Shown: piece by piece, positions 35,492 through 48,434 of the stretch
Layout: each line of letters begins with the position of its first letter
Position numbering within the stretch: position 1 is the first letter of the stretch
Source of the DNA: Smallanthus sonchifolius
Lineage: Eukaryota; Streptophyta; Magnoliopsida; Asterales; Asteraceae
Length of the DNA: 64,000 nt
Assembly (NCBI GenBank): GCA_023525975.1
Contig: CM042032.1
Coordinates: forward strand, 20,838,001-20,902,000
Reading direction: 5' to 3'
The notes under the pieces: generated by a model
Seen by the model: the letters and a program-made list of their open reading frames with translations, nothing else
What the model was told of the DNA's origin: nothing
Database searches by the model: none
Made by a program: the position numbers and the translations under genes

Positions 35492-35789
35492 ATGGCTCGG
35501 GCGTTTACTAACGAATTCAAACTATTAGCTAACACTAAACCAGAATGGAAGGGTGCAGCATTGCAGTACAGAGACATAGTTGATTTCTTGAACCGTTCAA
35601 GAATCAGCTACGCCATTTCTGCTGACCCGATCGTGTCAAGACCCTATCTCGAGCAGTTTTGGGAGACTGCGAAGCACGACTGCACGGTAACCCCCAACGT
35701 TTTAAGGGCTATCGTTGCTGGTAAAGCTATCGCTTTCTCTGAAGATACTATTAGAAGGGTCCTTCAATTCAGAGATCTATCGACCGACC
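35492..35789 (+). pseudogene. Cop-3 aORF, part 1 (N terminus), cut by Tek-2
   Basis: Opens with MARAFTNEFKLLANTKPEWKG. It contains YRDIVDFLNRSRISYAIS, LEQFWETAKHD and ANA-free helical sequence up to RVLQFRDLSTD, where the Tek-2 duplication CGACC begins. The frame continues correctly at 45931 once one duplication copy is discounted. It aligns with the N terminus of the Cop-2 aORF. Function unknown: a Sirevirus-type additional gene, without a recognisable enzyme motif. Confidence 0.75.
35785..35789. repeat. Target-site duplication of Tek-2 (left copy CGACC)
   Basis: CGACC is repeated at 45926-45930 after the LTR end TGACA. Confidence 0.95.
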
Positions 35790-38211
35790 TGTAACATTTC
35801 TGGTTTTAGTATTCCTATTTCAATTCAATGTAATGCAATTTCAAGTTCTATACTCGTGCAATGTCTCATTATTTTCTCGCCGTAAATTTAATGCAATAAT
35901 TCTATACAAATTCGCAAGTGTTACTCGGTTATATACATTTAAACGCTATACAAGAAACTATTTTATTCAAACTTATCAAACCTGAAAAGTCAAGGACTAA
36001 AGTTGAAAAATGTCAAGAAACCCTAATTAGACACGGTCGTGCTTCGTATAAGCACGGTCGTGCCAAGTGCCTAGGCACGGTCGCGCCTATCTTGGCACGG
36101 TCGCGCCTGCGTAACAGTCGAATCGTAATTGTGACTTTAATCATCTGATCGTTCGAATTCGTAACTTTAACACGCTTTAATCACATTAACAAACTCAATA
36201 AACCATTCCCATTACTCGAATTCACTTCGGTTTTGTCCTACCAAATTCCAAACGATTAACCATTTCAAGAAGAACCCAATTTCTCTCAATATTCTCAAAG
36301 CAATCCAATCAAGCATTTCCAGACCATCACTGAATCAATCCGAAGCCATTGAAGCAGTCGGAATCGCAGTCGAAGTCACCGGAAATCTCTATCTCCGTCG
36401 CCGAAACTCCTCGCTGCCGTTCTCTATCGATTCGCTTCTATTCCGGGTAATTGAATCTTCTATTTCATTCCTTTCTGTATCAGTATCGAAAGCCCCTATT
36501 CAATTTGGGATTCCATTATAGAAATCGATCCGAATCAGAACTCATATTTTATTGAAAACGATTTAATCGAATCCCTACTTAAACGCGATGTTCATACAAT
36601 TAAGTTATATGAAAAGACTCGTAATAACCCATTAATCAAAAGCCCTATCAAATCCAGTGTTTAAAATACAAGAAATTGTCAATTCGTGTCTGATTTGGAA
36701 GAGACACGGTCGCGCTAATCATCTAGCGCGGTCGTGCCTCATCGAGCGCGGTCGTGCCGACTAGCAGCGCCGTCATGTCCTCCTGTCCAGACCTTGTCAT
36801 GCCCTCTGTGCTAGTCCCTGTTGTGTCTAAAAATCATAGAGACGACCGTGCCGGTCCAAGGCACGGTCGTGCCTGTTGACTTGTCTAGATTGTGCTCCTG
36901 TTGATCAACCCGGTCGCGTCCCGACTAGCGCGGTCGCGCCCGTGGCTTGAGCACGATCGTGCCCTTCCGAGGCACGGTCGTGCTAGACTCAGAATTTTTA
37001 TCAGAATTATAATTTTTATATTTTAATCAGTAAATGTTTCAGATCTTATAAAAATATGTGTTCTGTATTGAAAAATGGATTTAAAGTTTAATCTTGGCAT
37101 AAATATGATTTATTGAAAAGTTTATAAAAATTAAATTTATATTTATTTAAAATGAGGTTTTAAATAATTAAGTTACAAAATTTATAAATAATGATTAGTT
37201 ATTTAATTTACATTTTAAATCAAAATCATTTATTTATTTATACTTAATTACAATTAATATTTATATTATTCCATAAACTATAATTATATATTTATTTATT
37301 TATTCAATTCAAACCTAATCAAATTATTTCAAACATATTTTACTTCAAACTCTATATATTTTATACAAATCAATAGTTTAATACACAAATTCAACTTCCA
37401 TTTTAGACTTAAACTTTGTACATCTATTTGATACTATACACATTACTCGATAGGTTAAATTGTGCATTCCAAGGATCATAATTGCTATCTATAATCTGTG
37501 TTAGCTACATCTTCATATCAAGTGAGTATTCACAACCCCTTTTTACTCTTTTACACTTTTGGGGTGGAACATGAACTTTATAGACATTACACATTTCACA
37601 ACTACATTTACTCAAACAACACAAGTACAAAATCCTACATACATACATGTGTGAAAAATTTGAGCTTTGTGCCCGAGTGCTAGTTGTGCTAGTCTTTGTG
37701 AAAAATATGTGCAATCATTAACTATGCAAGCCGACGGTTTTTAATGATAGATCTATTGAGTCTGACAAACCCACCCAAGTGGAGGTGATTGATACCGACA
37801 ACACAATTTGCATACTAGTTACTAAGGTTTGATTGTATTTGATTACACAATAGCAGCTCCCCATAAATGCCTTATTTTTCATGTCTTGTAAAGGACTTGT
37901 TTACAACTATATGCTATCTATATACAACTGTGTTATACTCACCAACTTTTTAGTTGACTTTATTTTATTCATGTTTCTGGCCCTAATATGTGAGAACGAT
38001 TCAAGACGTGCTCAACATAGGATTTGGACTTAGTAATATTAAATCAAGAAGTTTATGAATTGTTTATTGTTCTTTGTTTGGATTTTGGTTTGTACTTGGA
38101 TTATGTGAAATGGAAATTTGGCTTTAATATATTTCAATTTAGTCAACCTTGTGCTATGAACAGTCTCACATGTCCCGCCCCGATGATTCCGCCATCGGTC
38201 GGGGTGTGACA
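35790..38211 (+). repeat. Tek-2 5' LTR (2422 bp)
   Basis: TGTAACATTTCTGG...GGTGTGACA. CACGGTCGTG-type clusters at about 36031-36112 and 36705-36992. A 5' splice site GTGAGT is at 37522, but the 3' splice site that reads TTTCAGG in the 3' LTR is TTTCTGG here (37974-37980), so the AG is lost in this copy. Confidence 0.94.
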
Positions 38212-38214
38212 GAT

Positions 38215-38226
38215 TGGTATCAGAGC
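38215..38226 (+). promoter_or_regulatory. Tek-2 primer-binding site
   Basis: TGGTATCAGAGC three bases after the 5' LTR. Confidence 0.93.
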
Positions 38227-38924
38227 CTTGGTTATAGGGATTTAGGTTATTAGACATCTTGACCTAGACTATAACTTTAGGACACCCACTTATACCATGC
38301 TTCATGATTTTGTGCTATGTGTTACATGCTAGATGCTATATGTTATATGCTACATGTTTAGTATGATTACTTATTATTGCATTATGATGACTTATGTGTT
38401 TTAAATTCATGACTTATTTGGATCTTCTTAAATAATACCTTTCCTATATCCTAAAACCCCATGATATTTCTACTTTCTTTTCTATCTTTATTCTTTCTAA
38501 GCATGTGGAAAAATTTTCTTGAAGCAAAAATCTTTAAAAAAAAAATAATAATTTATTTTCTTCGTTAAGGTTTTTAAACTTGTTAAATTATTGAGGACAC
38601 ATGGAATCTGGAAGGGTGACACCTGTATTTTGGGTTTTCTGTCTAGGAAAGCATTTCGCATAAATCCCAATCAACCGAGGGACCCGTATGCTTTCCTGGG
38701 AAATCCCGAGATGAGTGTTTACCTATAGGCTAAAGCATGTCTCCTTGAAAATTATATAAGTTTAAATTAACCTTAATATGCCTTAGTATTCAAGTGATTT
38801 TGTCACTTTTGAGTACAATCCAAACTATGAATATCTATCTTTTATTTGGTTTTCTCATTCTATTAAATCCTAGCGATTCTCATAAGTTCTTACAATCTTT
38901 TCTTGTTTTGTGAAAATCTGTAGA
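38227..38924 (+). other. Tek-2 leader, non-coding
   Basis: AT-rich leader shared in part with LARD-1 and Tek-1. No ORF. Confidence 0.7.
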
Positions 38925-41900
38925 ATGCCTCCTCGTCGTGCTCCCGCCGCCAACGCCAACTCCGACATTGCTGCTATTCTTACCCAATTGGTGACACAAC
39001 TCACCCAAGCCAATGGTGCCACAAATGGCAATGGTGGAAATGGAAGCAATAGTGGTAATAATGGTGGTAATGGTGGAAATGGTGGAAACAATCCATCTCA
39101 ATGCACCTTCAAGCACTTCAATTCTTGCAATCCCCTAAAGTTTTATGGAACCGAAGGAGCTACTGGACTCCTTCAATGGTTTGAAAGTATTGAGAATACC
39201 TTTCTCAATAGTGACTGTCCCGACAACCTCCGTGTTCGTCATGCTACTAGTGTCCTTCAAAAGCGGGCACTTACATGGTGGAATGGGGAGAAAAGGAATA
39301 GGGGTATTGATGTAGCTATGGATTTACCTTGGGATGAGGTCAAAAGGCTTATGACCGAGGAATTCTGTCCTCGAAATGAAGTGAAGAAGTTAGAGGCCGA
39401 ATTTTTGGATCTTGCCCAAGATAGTGGGGAAAACTTAGCATATACAACTCGGTTCCATGAGTTGAGTCTTCTCGTGCCCCACATGGTCACTCCGTTATCC
39501 CGTTGTATCGAAAAGTATATTGGTGGGCTACCAAGACAAATTCAAGATACTGTCTTAGGTAGAAATCCTGCTACTTTGGAGGATGCCATCCGCCTGTCTG
39601 CTACCTTAACTGATAATCATGTTAAAGCTGGAACTCTTACCAAAAAGGGTTCTAAGAAAGTTGCTGAAACCGTAACCCCTCCAGCCCACAACAAAGAAGC
39701 CACAACTGAACCCTCTCGCAATAACAAAAAGAGGAAAGTTAGAAACTTTGCTGTGGTTACGCCTGCTGTGCCCGTTAATCAAGTTGCACCCGTAGTTCAA
39801 GCACCGGCTAAAAAGCCATATGTTGGGATTTATCCTCTTTGTGCCACCTGCAATTTTCATCATCCTCAAAACATCCCATGTCGCCTTTGCACTCATTGTG
39901 GGATATATGGTCACACTATCAATATTTGTAGGGCCAAAGCTTTTGAGGGTCAAGTCAATCCACCGAACCAACCCAACCCGCGAGAGGCTAATCAAGGTGC
40001 TCCCGCCATTGCTAATAGGCGTGCTTGCTATGAGTGTGGTGACCCGAACCATTTTCGTAATCTATGTCCAAGACTTGCAAATGCTAGACAAGGTGGAGCT
40101 CGTGGGCGTGCGTTCAACATAAACGCCAACGAAGCTCAAGCCAACAACGACGTGGTTAATGGTACGTTCCTTGTTAATAGTCAATATGCCTCCGTTTTGT
40201 TCGATACCGGTGCCGATAAAAGTTTTGTGTCAATAAATTTTGAGCCTTTACTTGCAAAGACACGATCTCAATTAGAGAAAACCTTCACCGTTGAAATAGC
40301 AAATGGTGACTCCCTTACAATTGAGTCTATTATCTGTGATTGCTCTTTAGAACTTAATGATCATGCATTTCCAATCAACCTTGTTCCAATGCCACTAGGA
40401 AGCTTTGATATTATCATAGGTATGGATTGGCTATCAAATCATCATGCCGAAGTCATTTGCTTTGAAAAGTGTATTCGAATTCCGCTACCATCGGGAGAAA
40501 CCTTAAGGATTTTTGGTGAAAAGCCCTGCAAGGGTCTTAAGTTGATGTCTTGTACTACCGCTCAAAAGTACTTACGAAAGAAGTACATTGCCTTCTTAGC
40601 TCTTATTGTTCAAAAGGATGTCAAGGAGAAGAGTATCCAAGACATTCCCATTATTCGAGATTTTCCCGAAGTGTTTCCCAAGGATTTATCCGGTCTTCCT
40701 CCCGTTCGTCAAGTCGAGTTCCGCATTGATCTTATACCTGGAGCTATCCCCGTTGCTAGGGCTCCTTATCGTCTTGCACCTTCCGAAATGCAAGAGCTCG
40801 CAAGTCAACTTCAAGAACTCTCCGACAAAGGTTTCATTCGCCCAAGTCATTCACCGTGGGGTGCACCCGTCTTATTTGTTAAGAAGAAGGATGGATCATT
40901 TCGCATGTGTATTGACTACCGCGAACTCAACAAGCTTACTATCAAGAATCGTTATCCTTTGCCTAGAATCGATGATCTCTTTGGTCAACTTCAAGGTTCT
41001 ACTTGCTTCTCGAAGATTGATCTTCGATCCGGTTATCATCAGCTCCGTGTTCAAGAAGACGACATTCCTAAGACTGCTTTTCGAACAAGGTATGGTCATT
41101 ACGAGTTCATGGTTATGCCTTTCGGGTTAACCAATGCACCCGCAGTTTTCATGGATCTCATGAACCGTGTGTGCAAACCGTACCTTGATAAATTCGTGAT
41201 CGTTTTCATTGACGATATCTTAATCTATTCCAAGACTAAAGCCGACCATGAAGAACACCTTAGATTGGTTTTGGACCTTTTAAAGAAAGAACAACTATAT
41301 GCCAAGTTCTCCAAATGTGAATTTTGGTTAAAAGAAGTTCAATTTCTTGGTCACATCGTTAACGACAAGGGTATTCATGTTGATCCTGCTAAGATTGAGA
41401 CGGTTAAGAATTGGAATGCCCCGAAGACTCCTACCGAAGTTCGTTCATTTCTTGGTCTTGCGGGTTATTATCGTCGTTTCATCTCAAACTTCTCAAAGAC
41501 TGATGTCCCTCTTACCGCTTTGACCCATAAGGGTAAAACTTATGAGTGGGGACCGAAACAAGAAGAAGCTTTCCAAACTCTTAAGCATAAGTTGTGCAAT
41601 GCTCCCATTTTGGCTCTCCCCGATGGAAATGATGATTTAGTTGTCTATTGTGATGCTTCTAACCAAGGTCTTGGCTGTGTCCTCATGCAACGAGGAAAAT
41701 TAATCGCTTATGCATCAAGACAACTCAAAATTCATGAAAAGAATTATACGACACACGATCTCGAGTTGGGTGCGGTCGTATTCGCGTTAAAGATTTGGAG
41801 ACATTACCTATATGGCACGAAATGTGTGGTATTCACCGACCACAAAAGTCTTCAACATATCTTCAACCAAAAAGAACTCAATATGAGGCAACGACGTTGG

Positions 41901-43447
41901 GTCGAACTCCTTAACGACTATGACTGCGAAATTCGTTACCATCCCGGCAAAGCGAATGTAGTAGCCGATGCTTTGAGTCGAAAGGACCATGTTATGCTTC
42001 ATTGTGCCCGTATTCAAACCGATATTCAAACCCGTATCTTAGAAGCTCAATACGTCTCGGTAACCGAGGGTAACATGTATGAAGAAATGTCGTGTGGTGT
42101 TGAACTTCTTCTTGAATCAAAACCCAATGGCTTACTATATTACTTGAACCGTATTTGGATTCCCGATCGCGATGATCTCCGTGCATTTCTCATGAACGAG
42201 GCTCATAAGACTCGTTATTCTATTCATCCTGGTACGGATAAAATGTACCAAGATCTTCGCCAACTTTATTGGTGGCCCGGTATGAAGAAAGACATTGCTC
42301 TTTATGTGGCCAAATGCTTAACTTACTCCAAAGTCAAAGCCGAACATCAACGTCCTTCTGGTTTACTCGAACAACCAGAAATTCCCGTGTGGAAATGGGA
42401 GAATTTAGCTATGGATTTCATTACCAAGCTCCCTCGCACCTCGAGTGGTTATGATAGTATTTGGGTGATCATTGATCGACTCACCAAATCTGCCCACTTC
42501 TTGCCTATTCGTGAAGACTTCAAAGTGATGAAATTGTGAGCCGTCATGGTGTTCCCTTGAACATAATATCCGATAGAGACGCTCGGTTCACCTCTCGATT
42601 TTGGCAATCTCTCCAAAAGGCTATTGGTACTCGATTGGATTTGAGCACGGCTTATCATCCGCAAACTGATGGTCAAACCGAGCGAACAATCCAAACTCTT
42701 GAAGACATGCTTAGAGCTTGTGTAATCGATTTTGGTGGCAATTGGGATTCACATTTATCCCTTATTGAGTTTTCTTACAACAATAGCTACCACACAAGTA
42801 TCAACATGGCTCCATTCGAAGCTCTCTATGGTCGCAGGTGTCGTTCTCCTATCTGTTGGAGTGAGATTGGTGAAGCACAAATCACTGGTCCCGAGTTAAT
42901 TCAAGAAACATCCGACAGGATTATTCAAATCCGTGACAATATTCGAGTAGCGAGGAGTCGGCAAAGGAGTTATGCCGACAAACGTCGAAAACCCTTGGAA
43001 TTCCAAGTCGGTGATTTTGTTCTTCTTAAGGTGTCTCCTTGGAAGGGTGTGGTCCGTTTTGGAAAGAAAGGCAAGTTAGCACCTCGTTATGTTGGTCCAT
43101 TCAAAATCCTTGAAAGGATTAGGAAAGTGGCTTACAAGCTCGAGTTACCCCCATCTCTTGGCAATGTGCATCCTACATTTCATATATCTAATCTGAAGAA
43201 GTGTCTCGCCGATGAAAATCTCCATATACCGCTCGACGACGTGCGCATTGATGAAACGATGCACTTCGTTGAGAAACCGGTAGAAATTATGGATCGTGAA
43301 GTCAAGCAGCTCAAGCGAAGTCGTATTCCTATCGTTAAAGTTCGTTGGGAATCTAAGCGTGGTCCTGAGTTCACTTGGGAACGAGAAGACCAAATGAAGC
43401 TCAAGTACCCTCATCTTTTTACTAATAATGTTGTTTCCTCTAGCTAA
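38925..43447 (+). pseudogene. Tek-2 gag-pol polyprotein, single frame broken by one short deletion
   Basis: Starts at ATG 38925 (MPPRRAPAANANSD) and runs open to TGA at 42537-42539, then resumes in another frame at about 42536 to 43447. Domains in order: Asn/Gly-rich linker, gag core, two knuckles (CTHCGIYGHTINIC near 39888; CYECGDPNHFRNLC near 40026), protease (LFDTGADKSF near 40198), RT (catalytic FIDDILIYS near 41208), RNase H (YCDASNQGLG near 41647), integrase, chromodomain-like end. Compared with Tek-1, about 25 nt are missing between the first Asp block and the SRHGVP segment of integrase, which shifts the frame. The integrase zinc finger is also damaged (CLTYSK for CLTCSK). Otherwise the copy is very well kept. 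Confidence 0.94.
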
Positions 43448-43481
43448 ATTTCGGGACGAAATTCTCTCAACATGGGGAGAC
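43448..43481 (+). promoter_or_regulatory. Tek-2 polypurine-type tail
   Basis: TTTCGGGACGAAATTC followed by AACATGGGGAGAC, joined to the 3' LTR. Confidence 0.75.
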
Positions 43482-43724
43482 TGTAACATTTCTGGTTTTA
43501 GTATTCCTATTTCAATTCAATGTAATGCAATTTCAAGTTCTATACTCGTGCAATGTCTCATTATTTTCTCGCCGTAAATTTAATGCAATAATTCTATACA
43601 AATTCGCAAATGTTACTCGGTTATATACATTTAAACGCTATACAAGAAACTATTTTATTCAAACTTATCAAACCTGAAAAGTCAAGGACTAAAGTTGAAA
43701 AATGTCAAGAAACCCTAATTAGAC

Positions 43725-43797
43725 ATGGTCGTGCTTCGTATAAGCACGGTCGTGCTTCGTATAAGCACGGTCGTGCTTCGTATAAGCACGGTCGCGC
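43725..43797. repeat. 21-bp tandem repeat, three copies (one in the 5' LTR)
   Basis: The unit holding CACGGTCGTGCTTCG and TATAAG occurs three times in a row here and once at the equivalent place near 36033. Confidence 0.85.
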
Positions 43798-45235
43798 CAA
43801 GTGCCTAGGCACGGTCGCGCCTATCTTGGCACGGTTGCGCCTGCGTAACAGTCGAATCGTAATTGTGACTTTAATCATCCGATCGTTCGAATTCGTAACT
43901 TTAACACGCTTTAATCACATTAACAAACTCAATAAACCATTCCCATTACTCGAATTCACTTCGGTTTTGTCCTACCAAATTCCAAACGATTAACCATTTC
44001 AAGAAGAACCCAAATTCTCTCAATATTCTCAAAGCAATCCAATCAAGCATTTCCAGACCATCACTGAATCAATCCGAAGCCATTGAAGCAGTCGGAATCG
44101 CAGTCGAAGTCACCGGAAATCTTTATCTCCGTCGCCGAAACTCCTCGCTGCCGTTCTCTATCGATTCGCTTCTATTCCGGGTAATTGAATCTTCTATTTC
44201 ATTCCTTTCTGTATCAGTATCGAAAGCCCCTATTCAATTTGGGATTCCATTATAGAAATCGATCCGAATCAGAACTCATATTTTATTGAAAAAGATTTAA
44301 TCTAATCCCTACTTAAACGTGATGTTCATACAATTAAGTTATATGAAAAGACTCGTAATAACCCATTAATCAAAAGCCCTATCAAATCCAGTGTTTAAAA
44401 TACAAGAAATTGTCAATTCGTGTCTGATTTGGAAGAGACACGGTCGCGCTAATCATCTAGCGCGGTCGTGCCTCATCGAGCGCGGTCGTGCCGACTAGCA
44501 GCGCGGTCGTGTCCTCCTGTCCAGACCTTGTCATGCCCTCTGGGCTAGTCCCTGTTGTGTCTAAAAATCATAGACACGACCGTGCCGGGCCAAGGCACGG
44601 TCGTGCCTGTTGACTTGTCTATATTGTGCTCCTGTTGATCAACCCGGTCGCGCCCGTGGCTTGAGCACGATCGTGCCCTTCCGAGGCACGGTCGTGCTAG
44701 ACTCAGAATTTTTATCAGAATTATAATTTTTATATTTTAATCAGTAAATGTTTCAGATCTTATAAAAATATGTGTTCTGTATTGAAAAATGGATTTAAAG
44801 TTTAATCTTGGCATAAATATGATTTATTGAAAAGTTTATAAAAATTAAATTTATATTTATTTAAAATGAGGTTTTAAATAATTAAGTTACAAAATTTATA
44901 AATAATGATTAGTTATTTAATTTACATTTTAAATCAAAATCATTTATTTATTTATACTTAATTACAATTAATATTTATATTATTCCATAAACTATAATTA
45001 TATATTTATTTATTTATTCAATTCAAACCTAATCAAATTATTTCAAACATATTTTACTTCAAACTCTATATATTTTATACAAATCAATAGTTTAATACAC
45101 AAATTCAACTTCCATTTTAGACTTAAACTTTGTACATCTATTTGATACTATACACATTACTCGATAGGTTAAATTGTGCATTCCAAGGATCATAATTGCT
45201 ATCTATAATCTGTGTTAGCTACATCTTCATATCAA

Positions 45236-45693
45236 GTGAGTATTCACAACCCCTTTTTACTCTTTTACACTTTTGGGGTGGAACATGAACTTTATAGACA
45301 TTACACATTTCACAACTACATTTACTCAAACAACACAAGTACAAAATCCTACATACATACATGTGTGAAAAATTTGAGCTTTTTGCCCGAGTGCTAGTTG
45401 TGCTAGTCTTTGTGAAAACTATGTGCAATCATTAACTATACAAGCCGACGGTTTTCAATGATAGATCTATTGAGTCTGACAAACCCACCCAAGTGGAGGT
45501 GATTGATACCGACAACACAATTTGCATACTAGTTACTAAGGTTTGATTGTACTTGATTACACAATAGCAGCTCCCCATAAATGCCTTATTTTTCATGTCT
45601 TGTAAAGGATTTGTTTACAACTATATGCTATCTATATACAACTGTGTTATACTCACCAACTTTTTAGTTGACTTTATTTTATTCATGTTTCAG
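45236..45693 (+). other. Putative intron inside Tek-2 3' LTR
   Basis: TCAA|GTGAGT at 45236 and ATTCATGTTTCAG| ending at 45693 (458 bp), equivalent to the units in LARD-1, Tek-1 and Tek-3. Confidence 0.55.
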
Positions 45694-45930
45694 GCCCTAA
45701 TATGTGAGAACGATTCAAGACGTTCTCAACATAGGATTTGGACTTAGTAATATTAAATCAAGAAGCTTATGAATTGTTTATTGTTCTTTGTTTGGATTTT
45801 GGTTTGTACTTGGATTATGTGAAATGGAAATTTGGCTTTAATATATTTCAATTTAGTCAACCTTGTGCTATGAACAGTCTCACATGTCCCGCCCCGATGA
45901 TTCCGCCATCGGTCGGGGTGTGACACGACC

Positions 45931-48434
45931 CGACAGCCTATCCAGACTACTTTGTAGACGGCTGTTGGAGACAAAGAATGGGTTATGTCGGTGCGAGGGA
46001 CTATGCTTCCTATAAGAAGATGTGGGTGATAGACCAATGGAGATACTTCGCCCACGTCATGATCATGTGCATCTCATCAAGGAAAGCTAGAAAAGATGCC
46101 ATGGGTCATGACCTTGCAGCAGCCATGGTCGGCCTTTCTCTCAATAAGGGCTACAACTTCTCCCGCTACATCCTCAAGGCCATCAATGACCATATCAACA
46201 CAGCGGAGAGGTTTCGGTTCTTATTATACCCTCGGTTTGTGCAACTTCTGATTAATGACGTGTTTCCAGACCTACCTGCTATAGGGGAGAGACTGCAAGT
46301 AAAGAGGGTGGAGAAAAGAGTATTCGCCCAATTCCTAAAGCTAGGCAGTGTAGATCCTACCCCTGTGCATACAGAACTCTTTGGCCACCTCATTAATGAA
46401 GCATATGTGGCCCCAGGTGACTGGAGATGGTACAGTCATGACTCGGAGCCTGAATTGAGTGAACACTCCGATGAACAACAGCAACAACAACAGGAGGAAA
46501 TGGAGAGTGATGATGGAGACGACGAAGGAGGAAATGATGGTGCTGAGGGATCCGACTCGGAAGCGACTGAGTCAGATTCTTCTGATTCCGATGATGCACC
46601 GTCACAGGTACACCCGAGGAGAACGGCTAAGGTAACCCTACCTGAGTCGTCCTCCAAGAGAAAGCGACAGTCTTCTAGCAGCGAATACGAGCCAGACTCT
46701 GACTCTGACGCTGCTATACAAAGACAACGACGAGAAAGCATTCACAAGAATAGGGGCGATAGGCAACAGCCTTCTTTCCCCAGTGTGCAGCAGCAAGTAC
46801 AAGTGTCAGCTGCTAGTCATGATTCAGCCTCCACCCCACCTTCACAACAGCTTTACTGTAGGAGGAGGAGGCCACAAGTGCAACATGAAGTGGCCGCACT
46901 ACAATCACAGAGGTGATTCCTGTGATAATGACCCTCCCTACCACAACTACTCAGGTGGCGGTGACTACTCCAATTCTCACGGAGTCAGTCACCATCACCC
47001 CTAGCATTACCCCTACAACACTCATCACATCCTCAATCCCAACCACCACCATTGAGCCTCTAAATCAAGCCTTCAATTATGGAGATTTCACACAACGGTT
47101 TGACTTTGATACCATATTCTCTTCCCCCATTCACAGTGCCGCGACGTCCTCATCCAGACATCCTGATCCGAATGATGCAAGGATAGATGTTCTGGAAACC
47201 CAAGTTGCTGGATTACTGGAGACTATTTGGAAATCAAAGGAGGAGTCTGACGCTCAACAAGCATAGATTAACTCTTTGGTAGATGAAGTTAGAATCTTAC
47301 GTAGCCAGAGAACGGGGACTGAAGAACGTCATGGCCCAGAACGAGCTCCTAATCAAGACCAATGAAATGCTTCTGGGTCATGGGTCGTCCTTGGAGCTGA
47401 GGTTTCATACTCAAAGGAAGGAGCATGAGCTGATGGTCAAACTGATTGCTGATCTGACCAAGAAGCTTGATGCTCAGGGGGAGAAGGAGAAAGAGAATGA
47501 GAAAGAGAATGAGAAAGAGAAGGAAAAGAGGACTACTGGTGATGAGGCGTGTCATCCGGTCGACTTGACAAAGGATGATGACAAAGACAAGGATCCCAAA
47601 GCCGGTCCTAGTGGAGGTGAGCACCAAGCTTTAGCAATCGTGCCCATCTCTGCTGTTCCAATGGCTCAGGGGGAGTCTACTCATCAAGAGGGTGGTGATA
47701 CCTCTGGTGGTGGTGGTGGTGACAAAGGAAAGTCAGTGGCTGAAGTGCTTAAGGACTTATCTGACGATGAGATCCTATATCTAGAGCCTGACTATTCCAA
47801 TGAAGCACAAATCGATGCTCTCTTTATTATAGAAGAAGGAGAGATCGACTCTGGTGACGATTGGGATGATGATGATGAAGACGTTGTAATTGAAATTCCC
47901 AAGGGTGATGGGGAAGGAGAGTATGAGTTAGAAGATGGAGAGATCTTTGAATTTCCATCCTTCGACGCTCTGCTCGACACAGGTTCAGTCGAGCATGCTA
48001 GGCACCGAAAGAAACAGACATGCCTTCTACTTCATCAAAGGGTCCAACTCCTGTGTGGCAAAAGACGTCTATAATAGACAAACACGGAGCAACAGGGATG
48101 ATCTTGGCTATAAGGTTCGAGGAGGATAAGCAGCTGTTCGCTATCAAAAGATCTAGCGGGGTTCAATACCTGAAACCCACTAGTGAAGCGTTCAGCTCCT
48201 TACCCAAATACGACCTTGTGAACCTAGCAAACCTAGAACTGCTAGGTCATTCCAATCACGCAGTGGCAATGGGTTTGTGGGTGGTTCTGCAACGAGAAGC
48301 AAGATCTGGGAAATTCGAGATGTTCAAGCCTCAAGTGCCCAAGAGAGTCAAGGATAAGCACGCTATACATCCTGTGACTAAGAAGCACTTAAAAAAATTG
48401 GTATACAAGCCAGTGCGATGTGAAACTAAGATTC
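45931..48434 (+). pseudogene. Cop-3 aORF, part 2 (middle), at least three frame changes
   Basis: Continues from 35789 in frame: AYPDYFVDGCWRQRMGYVG, IDQWRYFAHVMIMCISS, NFSRYILKAIND, FRFLLYPRFVQLLIND; these blocks match the Cop-2 aORF. From about 46440 it becomes Gln- and acid-rich (QQQQQQEEMESDDGDDEGG) with serine/aspartate runs, then basic. Frames change near 46910, near 47300 and near 48010-48060. The 47283-47560 part is coiled-coil-like and ends in KEKENEKENEKEKEK repeats. The 48065-48430 part (LAIRFEEDKQLFAIKRSSG, LKPTSEAFSSLPKYDLVNLANLEL) is compact and better conserved in character. It is cut at 48434 by the solo LTR. Product unknown. Confidence 0.7.

Larger units (their letters stand above)
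35790..45925 (+). mobile_element. Tek-2: complete Tekay-like Ty3/Gypsy element, 10.1 kb
   Basis: LTRs 35790-38211 and 43482-45925, CGACC duplication, primer-binding site, gag-pol and polypurine tail. About 25 substitutions between the LTRs by eye (about 1%). It is the nearest relative in the window of LARD-1 and a plausible type of helper for it. Confidence 0.94.
43482..45925 (+). repeat. Tek-2 3' LTR (2444 bp)
   Basis: 22 bp longer than its partner. The difference is fully explained by two extra copies of a 21-bp unit (CACGGTCGTGCTTCGTATAA plus G) at about 43725-43795 and loss of about 20 bp in the second cluster near 44645. Confidence 0.94.

Noticed and set aside
46436..46741. Serine/cysteine-rich minus-strand protein
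   Set aside because: Shadow of the acidic, Gln-rich part of the Cop-3 aORF.
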